Below are positions 34,287 to 43,636 of a stretch of 64,000 nt of DNA, piece after piece. The notes under the pieces were generated by a model. It saw only the letters and a program-made list of their open reading frames with translations. It did no database searches and was not told the DNA's origin. Source of the DNA: Muribaculaceae bacterium (GTDB taxonomy: Bacteria; Bacteroidota; Bacteroidia; Bacteroidales; Muribaculaceae). The first letter of the stretch is position 1, and every line of letters begins with the position of its first letter. A program made the translations under genes and the position numbers. The DNA lies in NCBI GenBank assembly GCA_017409345.1, contig JAFQSX010000031.1, positions 21,895-85,894 of the forward strand, in the 5' to 3' direction.

Positions 34287-34321
34287 ATAATGGGCTATGT
34301 CAAATAGACATAGCCCATTAT
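34287..34321 (-). terminator. Terminator after panB
   Basis: A perfect 15-bp stem (ATAATGGGCTATGTC and complement) with a 5-base loop, 18 bases after the panB stop. Confidence 0.9.
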
Positions 34322-34338
34322 TTTCTAGAAAAATATCT

Positions 34339-35157
34339 TTAATATTGTTCTTTTTCGTTGGGGAAGTCGCTGGTTTTTACATCGTCGATGTAGTGTGCTA
34401 CAGCGTCGTTAATAATGGTTGATAGGTCGGCATAACGACGTAGGAATCGTGGAGAGAATCCTTTGTTGATACCGAGCATGTCATGCATCACAAGGACTTG
34501 CCCATCAACACCACCACCTGCACCAATTCCGATAACAGGAATGTTAACTTCTTGGGAAACGCGAGTGGCCAATGTCGCAGGGATTTTTTCAAGTACGAGA
34601 GCAAAGCAACCTATCTCTTCGAGCATTTGAGCATCTTCAATAAGTTTGTTTGCTTCGGCTTCTTCTTTGGCTCGCACAGCGTATGTGCCAAATTTATTTA
34701 TAGATTGAGGAGTAAGACCAAGATGTCCCATAACAGGGATACCGGCACAAAGAACACGCTCGATCGATTCGCGAATTTCGCTACCACCTTCCATTTTCAC
34801 GGCTTCGGCATGACTTTCTTTCATGATGCGTACAGCCGAAGCAAGAGCCTCTTTAGAGTTCCCTTGGTAACTACCGAATGGGAGGTCACACACAACAAGT
34901 GCGCGTTTCACTCCTTTAACTACGCTCTTTGCATGATAAATCATTTGGTCAAGCGTCATGGGTAATGTGGTCATATTACCGGCCATTACGTTTGAAGCCG
35001 AGTCCCCTACAAGAATAACATCCATGCCGGCTTCATCAATGAGACGAGCCATAGAGTAGTCGTATGCAGTGAGCATAGCGATTTTTTCACCACGTTGTTT
35101 CATCTCGGCGAGACGATGAGTGGTTACTTTGCGTTGATCTTGTAAATAATTTGCCAT
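34339..35157 (-). CDS. panB: 3-methyl-2-oxobutanoate hydroxymethyltransferase (PanB)
   Basis: The first step of pantothenate synthesis: it transfers a hydroxymethyl group from methylenetetrahydrofolate to ketoisovalerate. The 272-residue TIM barrel shows [28 protein letters not shown] (metal-binding D), the [11 protein letters not shown] block and [18 protein letters not shown]. Length is normal. It is monocistronic, with a -7 box at 35189-35196 and a strong terminator. No panC or panD gene is nearby. Confidence 0.96.
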   Translation of the reverse strand: MANYLQDQRKVTTHRLAEMKQRGEKIAMLTAYDYSMARLIDEAGMDVILVGDSASNVMAGNMTTLPMTLDQMIYHAKSVVKGVKRALVVCDLPFGSYQGNSKEALASAVRIMKESHAEAVKMEGGSEIRESIERVLCAGIPVMGHLGLTPQSINKFGTYAVRAKEEAEANKLIEDAQMLEEIGCFALVLEKIPATLATRVSQEVNIPVIGIGAGGGVDGQVLVMHDMLGINKGFSPRFLRRYADLSTIINDAVAHYIDDVKTSDFPNEKEQY

Positions 35158-35188
35158 TATATAATATAAGAGTTATAATTCAACTATG

Positions 35189-35196
35189 CAAAGTTA
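35189..35196 (-). promoter_or_regulatory. -7 box of panB
   Basis: TAACTTTG on the minus strand matches TAnnTTTG, 32 bases upstream of the ATG. No -33 match is evident. Confidence 0.5.
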
Positions 35197-35219
35197 TACA
35201 AAATATCGTGTATTTTATA

Positions 35220-35227
35220 TATATTTG
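35220..35227 (+). promoter_or_regulatory. -7 box of upp
   Basis: TATATTTG matches TAnnTTTG, 38 bases upstream of the upp ATG. Confidence 0.5.
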
Positions 35228-35264
35228 TGTTGTAAATTAAATTAACCGACAAAATAATAAAGGA

Positions 35265-35918
35265 ATGAAAGTAGTAAATTTTGCTGAACAGCCATCGCTA
35301 GTGAGTCAATATATGATGGAATTACGCGATGAAATTGTGCAAAAAGATATGTTGCGTTTTCGTCGCAATTTACAACGTATAGGAGAGATTATGGCCTATG
35401 AAATGAGCAAACAAATGCGTTACAAGACGATTGATACCACAACGCCTCTAGCAGTGGCTAAATGTCAAGTATTGGATGAACCGGTGGTGTTGGCTACAAT
35501 ATTTCGTGCCGGAGTGCCTTTTCATCAAGGGTTTCTTGATTATTTTGATCATTCTGAAAATGCATTTGTGTCGGCTTATCGAAAGTATAAAAATGAGAAT
35601 GAATTTGATGTTCACATTGAATATATTGCGTCCCCTCGTATTGATGGAAAGACATTGATAATTGCCGACCCGATGTTGGCGACCGGTTCCTCAATGGATC
35701 TTGGCTATAGAGCATTGCTCACAAAAGGAGAGCCTGCTCACATACATGTGGCATCGGTAATTGCTTCACGACAGGCGATAGATTATATCAAAGCAAATTT
35801 GCCCTCGGATCGCACTACAATATGGGTTGGTGCTATTGATGATGAAATAGATGCACATTCGTATATTGTGCCGGGGTTGGGCGATGCCGGAGATTTAGCC
35901 TATGGTGGAAAAGAATAG
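35265..35918 (+). CDS. upp: Uracil phosphoribosyltransferase
   Basis: A 217-residue salvage enzyme that makes UMP from uracil and PRPP. It has the PRPP-binding loop LIIADPMLATGSSM and the early block FRAGVPFHQGF. The uracil-binding C-terminal part contains YIVPGLGDAGDLAYG. The gene is monocistronic and divergent from panB. Family assignment is clear, though length and some blocks are those of the Bacteroidota branch. Confidence 0.93.
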   Translation: MKVVNFAEQPSLVSQYMMELRDEIVQKDMLRFRRNLQRIGEIMAYEMSKQMRYKTIDTTTPLAVAKCQVLDEPVVLATIFRAGVPFHQGFLDYFDHSENAFVSAYRKYKNENEFDVHIEYIASPRIDGKTLIIADPMLATGSSMDLGYRALLTKGEPAHIHVASVIASRQAIDYIKANLPSDRTTIWVGAIDDEIDAHSYIVPGLGDAGDLAYGGKE

Positions 35919-35920
35919 AA

Positions 35921-35962
35921 AAAATCAAATAGGAGAGTTATTTAACTCTCCTATTTGATTTT
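35921..35962. terminator. Bidirectional terminator between upp and ftsZ
   Basis: A 20-bp perfect stem (AAAATCAAATAGGAGAGTTA and complement) with a 2-base loop between convergent genes, A-rich on one side and T-rich on the other. Confidence 0.9.
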
Positions 35963-36014
35963 ATATCATTGTCCCTAAAATAGAGGTAGAAGTTATGAAA
36001 TTGATAGATGCTTA

Positions 36015-37421
36015 TTAAGCAAAACTGATAGTTTGACCTTCGCTGCTATTGGTATCTTCTTTTTCAATAAGAGAGATACCTTTACCTTCAGAAATAGATT
36101 TTACAAGTGAACGAAGGTGCTCGGCTTCGGTCTTTTCTCGAGTATATGTGGGCGATTTTTCTAATGCTTCTACAATAGTATCGTCGTCCATCGCTTCGCA
36201 ACTCAATAACACTGTGCGCAGATTCTCTTTGGTTGAACTCAATTCATTAACTTTATCAGAGCCATAAACGGTCTCTATTCGGTTGCTTGTAGTTGTTGAT
36301 TTAGCTGGTTCCGGTTTGGAAATTATTTGTGGGAATTTGATTATTCCACCTTCCTTGTTGCTGTTTTCATTTTCTCCACGCAATTCCATGTCAAAGCCGG
36401 CTGCCAAAATGGTAATTTTCACTTTATTACCAAGTGACTTATCAATCGTTGCACCCCAAATAATGTCAACTCCTGCATTAATTCCTGAAACAAAGGCGGT
36501 GATTTCTTTGGTTTCACTCATTGCAAATGGTTGTTCGGCTTCGTCGGAGAAGTATATGTTAAACAATAACTTCTTCGATTTCATAATGTCGCGATTTTTA
36601 AGCAATGGAGAGTTGAGGGCTTCATCAAATGCTTTTGATACGCGATTTTCACCTTCGCCATATCCACTTGAGATGATTGCTGCCCCACCATTGCGTAGAG
36701 TGGTATCAACATCATTAAAGTCAAGGTTGATATATCCTTCACCGGTGATGAGTTCTGAAATGCTTCGAGCAGCGATAGTCAAAGTGTCATCGGCTTTACC
36801 AAACGCATTAAGGAATGTCAAGTCACTATATATTTCTGATAGTCGTTCATTGTTAATAACCAATAGAGCATCAACATATTTGCTCATTTCATCGGCTCCT
36901 TCAAGGGCTTTTTCAATCTTTGTCTGTCCCTCAAACAAGAAAGGAATAGTAACAATACCGATAGTGAGCAATCCTTGTTCGCGAGCAATCCGAGCCACTA
37001 CAGGAGCAGCACCTGTGCCGGTGCCTCCACCCATTCCTGCTGTAATGAACACCATTTTAGTGCCCTTGCTGAGCATGTCTCTAATATCGTCTTCACTTTC
37101 TTCGGCTGCCAATTGTGCCTTTTTAGGGTCATTGCCGGCACCTTTACCAAATGTAACAGTCGGGCCTAATAATAATTTATTGGGGACAGAAGAATTGTCT
37201 AATGCTTGTTTATCGGTGTTACACACAACAAATGCCACATCCTTAACATTTTGCTTGTGCATGTTGTTGATAGCATTGTTGCCACCACCACCAACGCCGA
37301 CAACCATAATGTCGGGTATGCGATCTTCGCCAATCATAAAGTTAGCGTCGGCTGAAATTTCCTCGATGCTCATATTGTTAGTATAATTGTTGTTATTATT
37401 TTTCATATCCATTGTCGTCAT
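36015..37421 (-). CDS. ftsZ: Cell division protein FtsZ
   Basis: The tubulin-like GTPase that forms the division ring. The nucleotide-binding signature GGGTGTG lies at 131-137, and VGVGGGGNNAINNM at about 41-54. At 468 residues it has the long, variable C-terminal linker usual in Bacteroidota. The N-terminus is extended by a low-complexity Asn-rich stretch; ATG codons at 37421, 37412 and 37406 are all possible starts, and the first overlaps ftsA by 26 bases. It is the last gene of the dcw operon and ends before a bidirectional terminator. Confidence 0.97.
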   Translation of the reverse strand: MTTMDMKNNNNNYTNNMSIEEISADANFMIGEDRIPDIMVVGVGGGGNNAINNMHKQNVKDVAFVVCNTDKQALDNSSVPNKLLLGPTVTFGKGAGNDPKKAQLAAEESEDDIRDMLSKGTKMVFITAGMGGGTGTGAAPVVARIAREQGLLTIGIVTIPFLFEGQTKIEKALEGADEMSKYVDALLVINNERLSEIYSDLTFLNAFGKADDTLTIAARSISELITGEGYINLDFNDVDTTLRNGGAAIISSGYGEGENRVSKAFDEALNSPLLKNRDIMKSKKLLFNIYFSDEAEQPFAMSETKEITAFVSGINAGVDIIWGATIDKSLGNKVKITILAAGFDMELRGENENSNKEGGIIKFPQIISKPEPAKSTTTSNRIETVYGSDKVNELSSTKENLRTVLLSCEAMDDDTIVEALEKSPTYTREKTEAEHLRSLVKSISEGKGISLIEKEDTNSSEGQTISFA

Positions 37422-38775
37422 CTTCTTTAAGTAGTTTTTCTAAATTTACCCAAAGTTTATCCAAGATAGAAGGCTTAGCCGGACGTGTCTTATTATCTTT
37501 GTTAGGCTTTTTATCTTCAATGTCATCTAGATCATCAATATCGTTATCAATCTTATCAAAGCCTTCTTTAAGTCGAGATACGTCATCGTCATCTTTAGGT
37601 TTAATCTCAATCTCTTTTGCGCCATCCAAGCAATTTTCTATGCTATTATTTTGAGATGCGGCATATAGCACTGCGATGACATCTATCGCATCGGCTTGAT
37701 TGATGCTAGTATCTAATAGACGAATATTGCCGTTTAAAATGCCGGCTCTTACTTTTAGACCACTTTGAGTCTCAAGATAAGAGTTGAATCCTTTGAGTTT
37801 TGCTCCACCTCCTACAATGATAATGCCATTGGGGAGATCGCTTGTTTTATATCCACTCAATTTTATTTGGTTAATAATATTGGCAATGATTTCGCGAGAA
37901 CGATATTGCACATAATTATTTACTTCAGCATCATCAATGCCCTCAATGAGGGTTGATTTTCCTGAAGTACCTATTGTCTCTTGAGGGTTGGCATTGGTGT
38001 TTCTTTTTACTTTCTCGGCCACTTCTTCGGTAATGCTCAATGAAGTGAGGTCGCGAGTAATGTTGCGAGAACCTAAAGGTATTGTAGCCATATATTGCAA
38101 AGCTCCTGCTTTGTGAATAGACACTGAAGTTGTCTCGGCACCAAAGTCAACGAGCATACAACCGAGTTTTTTCTCGTCGGAAGTTAGTATGAGATTAGAT
38201 AGCGCAATTTGTCGCACGATAAACCCATTAATATCAAGAGGTAGTCGTTCTTCGATTACACGATTGATATTTTTCATTATTTGTGGACGACAAGTGATGT
38301 AGTTTAATGTCGTTTTGAGAGAATGTCCAAAAGTCCCTATCGGATTTTGAGGAGTAATATTGTCAACGGTATAACCTAAAGAAATAATATCAACAACATC
38401 AATATCGGTAGGTGCTTCTTGATAGGCTTGGTTGATGAGATTATCAATTATGTCGCGAGTAATTTCGGTTTCTTCGTCAAAAGTTTTTTCAATAACTCGT
38501 TTGAGTGACATAGTAGAGCGTCCACCAAGAGAGACATAGACCCCTTTGATTTTTTGAGGTGCTACTTTGACATTTGCTTCAAGTGCAGATATTACCGAAC
38601 TGACACATTGCTTTACATCTTCAACATTTTGAATACAACCATAACGTACTCCGTCGATAAAGTCATGTTCCTCTACGGCAATAATTTCAAGAGGCGCATC
38701 TTTACCGACCAGACCTATTGCTCCTTTAATCTTTGAGCTTCCGATTTCGATAGCGACAATATACTTGGGTTCCAT
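37396..38775 (-). CDS. ftsA: Cell division protein FtsA
   Basis: An actin-like ATPase that links FtsZ filaments to the membrane. The first phosphate-binding block is VAIEIGSSKIKGAIG (8-22), followed by the SHS2/1C region and LVDFGAETTSVSIH. The C-terminal segment, after a charged low-complexity linker rich in Asp and Lys (about 400-440), has SILDKLWVNLEKLLKE, a likely amphipathic membrane-targeting helix. Length 459 fits the group. It overlaps ftsZ by 26 bases and follows ftsQ by two. Confidence 0.96.
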   Translation of the reverse strand: MEPKYIVAIEIGSSKIKGAIGLVGKDAPLEIIAVEEHDFIDGVRYGCIQNVEDVKQCVSSVISALEANVKVAPQKIKGVYVSLGGRSTMSLKRVIEKTFDEETEITRDIIDNLINQAYQEAPTDIDVVDIISLGYTVDNITPQNPIGTFGHSLKTTLNYITCRPQIMKNINRVIEERLPLDINGFIVRQIALSNLILTSDEKKLGCMLVDFGAETTSVSIHKAGALQYMATIPLGSRNITRDLTSLSITEEVAEKVKRNTNANPQETIGTSGKSTLIEGIDDAEVNNYVQYRSREIIANIINQIKLSGYKTSDLPNGIIIVGGGAKLKGFNSYLETQSGLKVRAGILNGNIRLLDTSINQADAIDVIAVLYAASQNNSIENCLDGAKEIEIKPKDDDDVSRLKEGFDKIDNDIDDLDDIEDKKPNKDNKTRPAKPSILDKLWVNLEKLLKEDDDNGYEK

Positions 38776-38777
38776 AA

Positions 38778-39755
38778 TTAATTGGGTTTATTATTGTTTT
38801 CTTTGTTTTTTTCTAATTTACTATTTGAGTTAGATTCATTGGTTTTAGAATCGTTTTTCTTTGCTTTTGGGGAATCAGATTTAACTGTTTCTTCTGATTT
38901 CTTATTTGACTCAGAAGAGTCGTCAGGGCGATTATTAGTCACATCCATTGATGAGACAGGTAAAGATTCTTCAATATCAATAGAGTCGGCATGTGTAGCA
39001 TTAGACACGGATTTGCGTTTGTTTTTTTTAGTTGCTACTACTTGTCCGTGCCATTTAACGGAGATAGTGTCATAGAATGACCACCCTTTGACAGGCATTA
39101 CTGTTTTATAAATCGTTTTGAGGCGATTGAATTTGTTTTCTATATTTGAAGTGTCGCCAAAGTTTATGACATGTCCTTTTAGCATAGGAGCAATAATAAT
39201 GTCATTATTTGGCTCAATTTTAATACCAGCCACAAATGAATTCCAAATAGAGTCATTTTTGATATATTTCAATAGTGGCAATATTGAAATAGATTGAATG
39301 TCGGAATTGAATTGTCCCACAACAACCGGCACATCAACATGATATCTAGCACTTGCCGACATCTTCTTACCTTCGCGATTGATGTAATAAGATTCTTTTG
39401 AATCAAAAATGCGTGCGACAGGGATTAATGGGGTAATATCAATTTTAAGTCGGCGGTCTTTAGTTATAAAACAGTTAGCACTTTCAATCTTGTCAATAGA
39501 GTTGAGTGATAATTCAAGTTTGTGTGTATTGATTTCATTCAATCGCATTGATGTGAAACGATTATTTTCATTGCCAATTTCGCGAGTGATATCCTCGGAA
39601 GTGATGAAATTAATGTTTGAAGGATCATCGATAGCAATATCTACCCCCGTACAATAATCGTTTTGTGTCAGATATGATGAGAAACTGAAGGCCACAATCA
39701 TATAAGCCACCAACAAGATTGATAATATTATGTCTAAAAGGTTTTTCTTATTCAT
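38778..39755 (-). CDS. ftsQ: Cell division protein FtsQ
   Basis: A bitopic division protein with a short cytoplasmic N-terminus, one membrane helix (about 8-28) and a periplasmic POTRA-like region (about 50-115, with SANCFITKDRRLKIDITP), then the beta domain. The last 80 residues are a low-complexity Lys/Ser/Asn tail (ending SKLEKNKENNNKPN), not part of the fold. The call depends on topology, the RRLKIDI block and the place between murC and ftsA. It overlaps murC by 8 bases. Confidence 0.88.
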   Translation of the reverse strand: MNKKNLLDIILSILLVAYMIVAFSFSSYLTQNDYCTGVDIAIDDPSNINFITSEDITREIGNENNRFTSMRLNEINTHKLELSLNSIDKIESANCFITKDRRLKIDITPLIPVARIFDSKESYYINREGKKMSASARYHVDVPVVVGQFNSDIQSISILPLLKYIKNDSIWNSFVAGIKIEPNNDIIIAPMLKGHVINFGDTSNIENKFNRLKTIYKTVMPVKGWSFYDTISVKWHGQVVATKKNKRKSVSNATHADSIDIEESLPVSSMDVTNNRPDDSSESNKKSEETVKSDSPKAKKNDSKTNESNSNSKLEKNKENNNKPN

Positions 39756-41136
39756 TATTTGTCACGATATCACATATTTGAGGCAAGTAATTGCATATGT
39801 CACCTGCACCGACAGTTAATAAAATATCAATGTTGTGATTCTTGATTGTATCAACAAGTTCTTCTTTGTCAATAAGAATCTTTGAATCGGTCGTGATTTC
39901 ATCAAAAATAATTTTTGATGTAACTCCTTCAATAGGCAATTCACGAGCCGGATAGATGTTGAGCAAAATCACATCATCGGCCAATGATAATGCACGAGCA
40001 AATTCAGGAGCAAAGTCACGAGTGCGAGAGTATAGGTGAGGCTGAAAAGCCACCGTAATTTTACGATTGGGATAGAGCGATTTTACCGAATTGATTGAAG
40101 CGGTGAGTTCATCGGGGTGGTGAGCATAGTCATCAATGATGGCGCGTCCATTATCACCTTGTTCCTTGAGCCAGAATTCAAATCTACGTTTTGGGCCCAT
40201 GAATGAAGCCATGGCTTGAGCAGCCTTCTCGGGTTGCATATCTCCGGTAAGGAAACATCCTGCTAATGAAGCAATAGCATTTTCAATGTTTATTTCAACC
40301 GGTACCCCCAATTCAATATCTTTTATTACAGAACCATCGCAAGCGACAAAATCAAAAGTGATTGAGCCGTTTGCACGACGAATGTTTTGAGCATGGAAAT
40401 CGCCACTATCGCGAGAATAGGTATAAACTTTTACTCCGGGAGCCACGCGAGGTTTTACTTTTAACCCTTCATGTAATACCAATGCTCCATCTTCACGAAT
40501 CAATTCGGTAAAATGGGCAAAACTTTCAAGATAGGCTTCTTCTGTGCCATAGATATCAAGATGGTCGGGGTCGGTAGATGTAATAACAGCAATATAAGGA
40601 GTTAATTGATGGAATGAGCGATCATATTCATCGGCTTCGATTACAGAGTAGGGCGATGTTTCGCTCAACAATAAATTGCTATTGTAGTTTCGTAATATTC
40701 CACCCAAAAAAGCATTACAACCGACTTCGCAAGTGTTGAGGATGTGTGCCGCCATTGACGATGTTGTGGTTTTGCCATGAGTGCCGGCAAAGCACAATCC
40801 TTTAGACCCACGAGTAATTAAACCTAAAACGGCAGCGCGTTTAAGGATTTCAAACCCACCATTGCGGAAGAAGTTAAGACCTTTATGATCGTTGGGAATA
40901 GCCGGAGTATATACGACTAAAGTAGTATCCGGATTTTTAAATTCCTCGGGAATGAGATTGATGTCATCATCATAAACAATATTCACTCCCTCTTCTTCAA
41001 GTGCTTTTGTTAGAGCCGATGGAGTGCGGTCATATCCGGCAACTTTGCATCCTTGAGAAAGAAAATATCGTTCAAGAGCAGCCATTCCGATTCCTCCTGC
41101 TCCCACAAAATATATGTTAGTCTTTTTTGTATCCAT
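39748..41136 (-). CDS. murC: UDP-N-acetylmuramate--L-alanine ligase (MurC)
   Basis: The first Mur ligase, adding L-Ala to UDP-MurNAc in the cytoplasm. The N-terminal Rossmann part begins NIYFVGAGGIGMAAL; the ATP P-loop is GTHGKTTTSSMAA, followed by EADEYDRSF and DDYAHHPDE. Length 462 is normal. It is 4 bases downstream of murG and overlaps ftsQ by 8. Confidence 0.97.
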   Translation of the reverse strand: MDTKKTNIYFVGAGGIGMAALERYFLSQGCKVAGYDRTPSALTKALEEEGVNIVYDDDINLIPEEFKNPDTTLVVYTPAIPNDHKGLNFFRNGGFEILKRAAVLGLITRGSKGLCFAGTHGKTTTSSMAAHILNTCEVGCNAFLGGILRNYNSNLLLSETSPYSVIEADEYDRSFHQLTPYIAVITSTDPDHLDIYGTEEAYLESFAHFTELIREDGALVLHEGLKVKPRVAPGVKVYTYSRDSGDFHAQNIRRANGSITFDFVACDGSVIKDIELGVPVEINIENAIASLAGCFLTGDMQPEKAAQAMASFMGPKRRFEFWLKEQGDNGRAIIDDYAHHPDELTASINSVKSLYPNRKITVAFQPHLYSRTRDFAPEFARALSLADDVILLNIYPARELPIEGVTSKIIFDEITTDSKILIDKEELVDTIKNHNIDILLTVGAGDICNYLPQICDIVTNNE

Positions 41137-41140
41137 AGTC

Positions 41141-42247
41141 TTACTTATTCAAAAGTTCATAAATCTTATCAACAATCTTTTCATCAGCATCTACAAGAGC
41201 CATTTTCTTGATGTTACGAGACAATTCCTCACGTCGAGCATCATCATCAAGTAATGCAATCACTTCGTGAGAGAGTTTTGAACGACAGTCGGCATCAAGA
41301 AGCATTACTGCCGCATTTTTATCAACAAGAGCCTGTGCGTTTTTGCGTTGATGGTCTTCGGCAACGTTGGGCGAAGGAACAAGCAATACCGGCATGCCTA
41401 GCAATTGAAGTTCCGAAATTGTGCCTGCTCCTGCTCTTGATACGACTAAATCAGCAGCGCGATAAGCCACATTCATATCCGAAATAAAAGCAGTCGCAAT
41501 AACCCCATTTTTCCCTTGTGCGATTTGAGAACATTCTTGTGCATAAATTTTGCCGGTTTGCCACATTACTTGCGCTCCGGTAGAGATGATTTGGTCAAGA
41601 GCAATTGCTACACTATCATTAATGGTGCGAGCCCCTAAACTACCACCTACAACAAGGACTAACTTGCGAGAAGGATCAAAGCCAAGTTGTTCTTTGGCTT
41701 GTTGTTGTGTCAATTCGCAATTTAATATGTTTGCTCTTACCGGATTTCCTGTAAGAATAATCTTGTCAGCCGGGAAGAAGCGTTCCATTTCTTCATAGGC
41801 CACACATATTGCATTTGCCTTTTTTGCGAGTAACTTATTTGTGACTCCTGCATAGGAATTTTGTTCTTGTAGCAGGGTAGGTATTCCTTTTTTTTGAGCC
41901 TCCTTGAGCATAGGCCCACTTGCATAGCCACCTACACCCACAGCAATGTCGGGTTGAAAGTCGCGTAGCACTTTTTGTGCGCGACGCATACTTTTCCATA
42001 ACTTGAAAAGTACTTTTATATTTCGCCACAATCGTCGACGATCAAACCCACACACGGGCAACCCAACAATCTCATAGCCGGCAGCAGGAACTCTTTCCAT
42101 TTCCATACGCCCTTCTGCCCCGACAAAGAGTATTTCAGTGTTATTATTACGACGTTTTAGTGCATTTGCAATTGATAGTGCCGGGAAAATGTGTCCACCG
42201 GTCCCCCCGCCACTAACTAAAACTTTATATGTCTTTTCTTTTTTCAT
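41141..42247 (-). CDS. murG: UDP-GlcNAc:lipid I N-acetylglucosaminyltransferase (MurG)
   Basis: A GT28 enzyme on the inner face of the membrane that turns lipid I into lipid II. The N-terminal glycine loop GGGTGGHIFPALSIA is present, as are VGVGGYASGPML, GGSLGAR, and the UDP-GlcNAc-binding VVSRAGAGTISELQLLGMP. Length 368 is normal. It lies between ftsW (20 bases) and murC (4 bases). Confidence 0.97.
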   Translation of the reverse strand: MKKEKTYKVLVSGGGTGGHIFPALSIANALKRRNNNTEILFVGAEGRMEMERVPAAGYEIVGLPVCGFDRRRLWRNIKVLFKLWKSMRRAQKVLRDFQPDIAVGVGGYASGPMLKEAQKKGIPTLLQEQNSYAGVTNKLLAKKANAICVAYEEMERFFPADKIILTGNPVRANILNCELTQQQAKEQLGFDPSRKLVLVVGGSLGARTINDSVAIALDQIISTGAQVMWQTGKIYAQECSQIAQGKNGVIATAFISDMNVAYRAADLVVSRAGAGTISELQLLGMPVLLVPSPNVAEDHQRKNAQALVDKNAAVMLLDADCRSKLSHEVIALLDDDARREELSRNIKKMALVDADEKIVDKIYELLNK

Positions 42248-42267
42248 AAAAGATGAAATTTCAATAA

Positions 42268-43614
42268 TTATAATTGACTTGGATTTTCGGCACGTCCATC
42301 TTCGGGCAATGCGTTAATCTCTTGTGTTATCTCTTTTCGTTGAGCCGAGCCCTTACGAGATGCAAATCGGCTTACGCTCAACATTACACCTATGGCCAAT
42401 GATGTTATTAAAATAGATGTACCTCCGGCCGAAATTAATGGCAATGGCTGGCCCGATACGGGGAAGAATCCCGATACGATGCCCATATGGAACAATGCTT
42501 GTAATGTGATATATAAAGCCATACCTATTACCAACATTGAAGGGAAGGCTCGAGTGCATTGAGATGCAATACCTCCTGCACGGAAGAGCAATGATAGATA
42601 TAAGATTATCAAGAATATACCACCTATTAACCCTAAGTCTTCTATTATGATGGCAAATATATAGTCGGAGAAGGCCAAAGGCAATCGAGCAGTCTCGATT
42701 GAGTTGCCGGGCATTTTGCCAAACATTCCACCATGTGCTTGAGCCATATAGGAGAATTGCTCTTGATAGTTGGTGCGAGTTATTTTTTGTTCCCATTTAG
42801 GGATAGAGTCGCCATACCACCAGCGTTTTATGCGAGGGATTACTACTTGAGAGAAACGGTCAATCGTTTCACCTTTTTCAATTTGTGAATCGGCATTGGT
42901 AGTAACGGCAGTTATATTTTCTTTTTCATTTTCATTACTTTCGCCTTGTGAAAGCATAAGTTTTATCCCAATGCCGGCTGCTCCTAATAAGATGCAAATC
43001 CCAATTATTGCAAAAAGTTTCTTCAATGGAACGCCGCCAATAACCATCATAGACAAAGATATCGCCAATAGGATAATTGTATTGGTTGTGCCTTGTTTTA
43101 TTAATACTGCACCAAATATAACTATCGCCCCCAATGCAATAATAAGCCCTTTCTGAGAAACTCCTTTCCCATCTGCAAGTTGAGACTTTGACATAATAAA
43201 TGCAATTAGAGCAGCAGCCGAGAACTTAATCAATTCGGCAGGCTGTATGGGGAGCGCACCAAAAAGCCTAAAACTACGACGTGCACCATTGATTACGTCT
43301 CCACCGAATAATACAAATATCGAAAGTCCCACACTCACGATTGCTACAATAGGAATTAATGGGATAAATTTTGTGTAATGGATGCGTTGCACTATGTAAA
43401 TTATAATAAAGCCGAAAAATAAGTGTCCAATATGTTTCATCAATGGTCCGATTACGTTATTGGTTGTGACCATTGTTGAAGATGCACTATATTGTTCAAC
43501 AATAGAAATAAGACATAGTGTAATATATATGGCCCATATATATTTGTCACCCGGTGGAGTGGGCGGGTTCTTGCCTTTTGTAGTAGTTGCGTTATTGGTC
43601 TCTTTTGGCTTCAT
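42268..43614 (-). CDS. ftsW: SEDS glycosyltransferase FtsW
   Basis: A polytopic peptidoglycan polymerase of the SEDS family, acting with the class B penicillin-binding protein of this operon. Around ten membrane segments can be seen. Typical blocks are FGGDVINGARRSF, IQPAELIKFSAAALIAFIM, FSDYIFAIIIEDLG and GQPLPLISAGGTS. A charged insert in the middle (about 225-275, with ESNENEKENITA) falls in the large periplasmic loop. Length 448 is somewhat longer than in E. coli. RodA is the alternative, but the dcw position favours FtsW. Confidence 0.94.
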   Translation of the reverse strand: MKPKETNNATTTKGKNPPTPPGDKYIWAIYITLCLISIVEQYSASSTMVTTNNVIGPLMKHIGHLFFGFIIIYIVQRIHYTKFIPLIPIVAIVSVGLSIFVLFGGDVINGARRSFRLFGALPIQPAELIKFSAAALIAFIMSKSQLADGKGVSQKGLIIALGAIVIFGAVLIKQGTTNTIILLAISLSMMVIGGVPLKKLFAIIGICILLGAAGIGIKLMLSQGESNENEKENITAVTTNADSQIEKGETIDRFSQVVIPRIKRWWYGDSIPKWEQKITRTNYQEQFSYMAQAHGGMFGKMPGNSIETARLPLAFSDYIFAIIIEDLGLIGGIFLIILYLSLLFRAGGIASQCTRAFPSMLVIGMALYITLQALFHMGIVSGFFPVSGQPLPLISAGGTSILITSLAIGVMLSVSRFASRKGSAQRKEITQEINALPEDGRAENPSQL

Positions 43615-43636
43615 AGTTGATTAAAATAAATTAAAA

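Noticed and set aside
36283-37386. A 367-codon open frame antisense to ftsZ
   Set aside because: It lies entirely inside ftsZ, has low-complexity Ser/Ile/Leu content typical of a mirrored frame, and no promoter or start signal.
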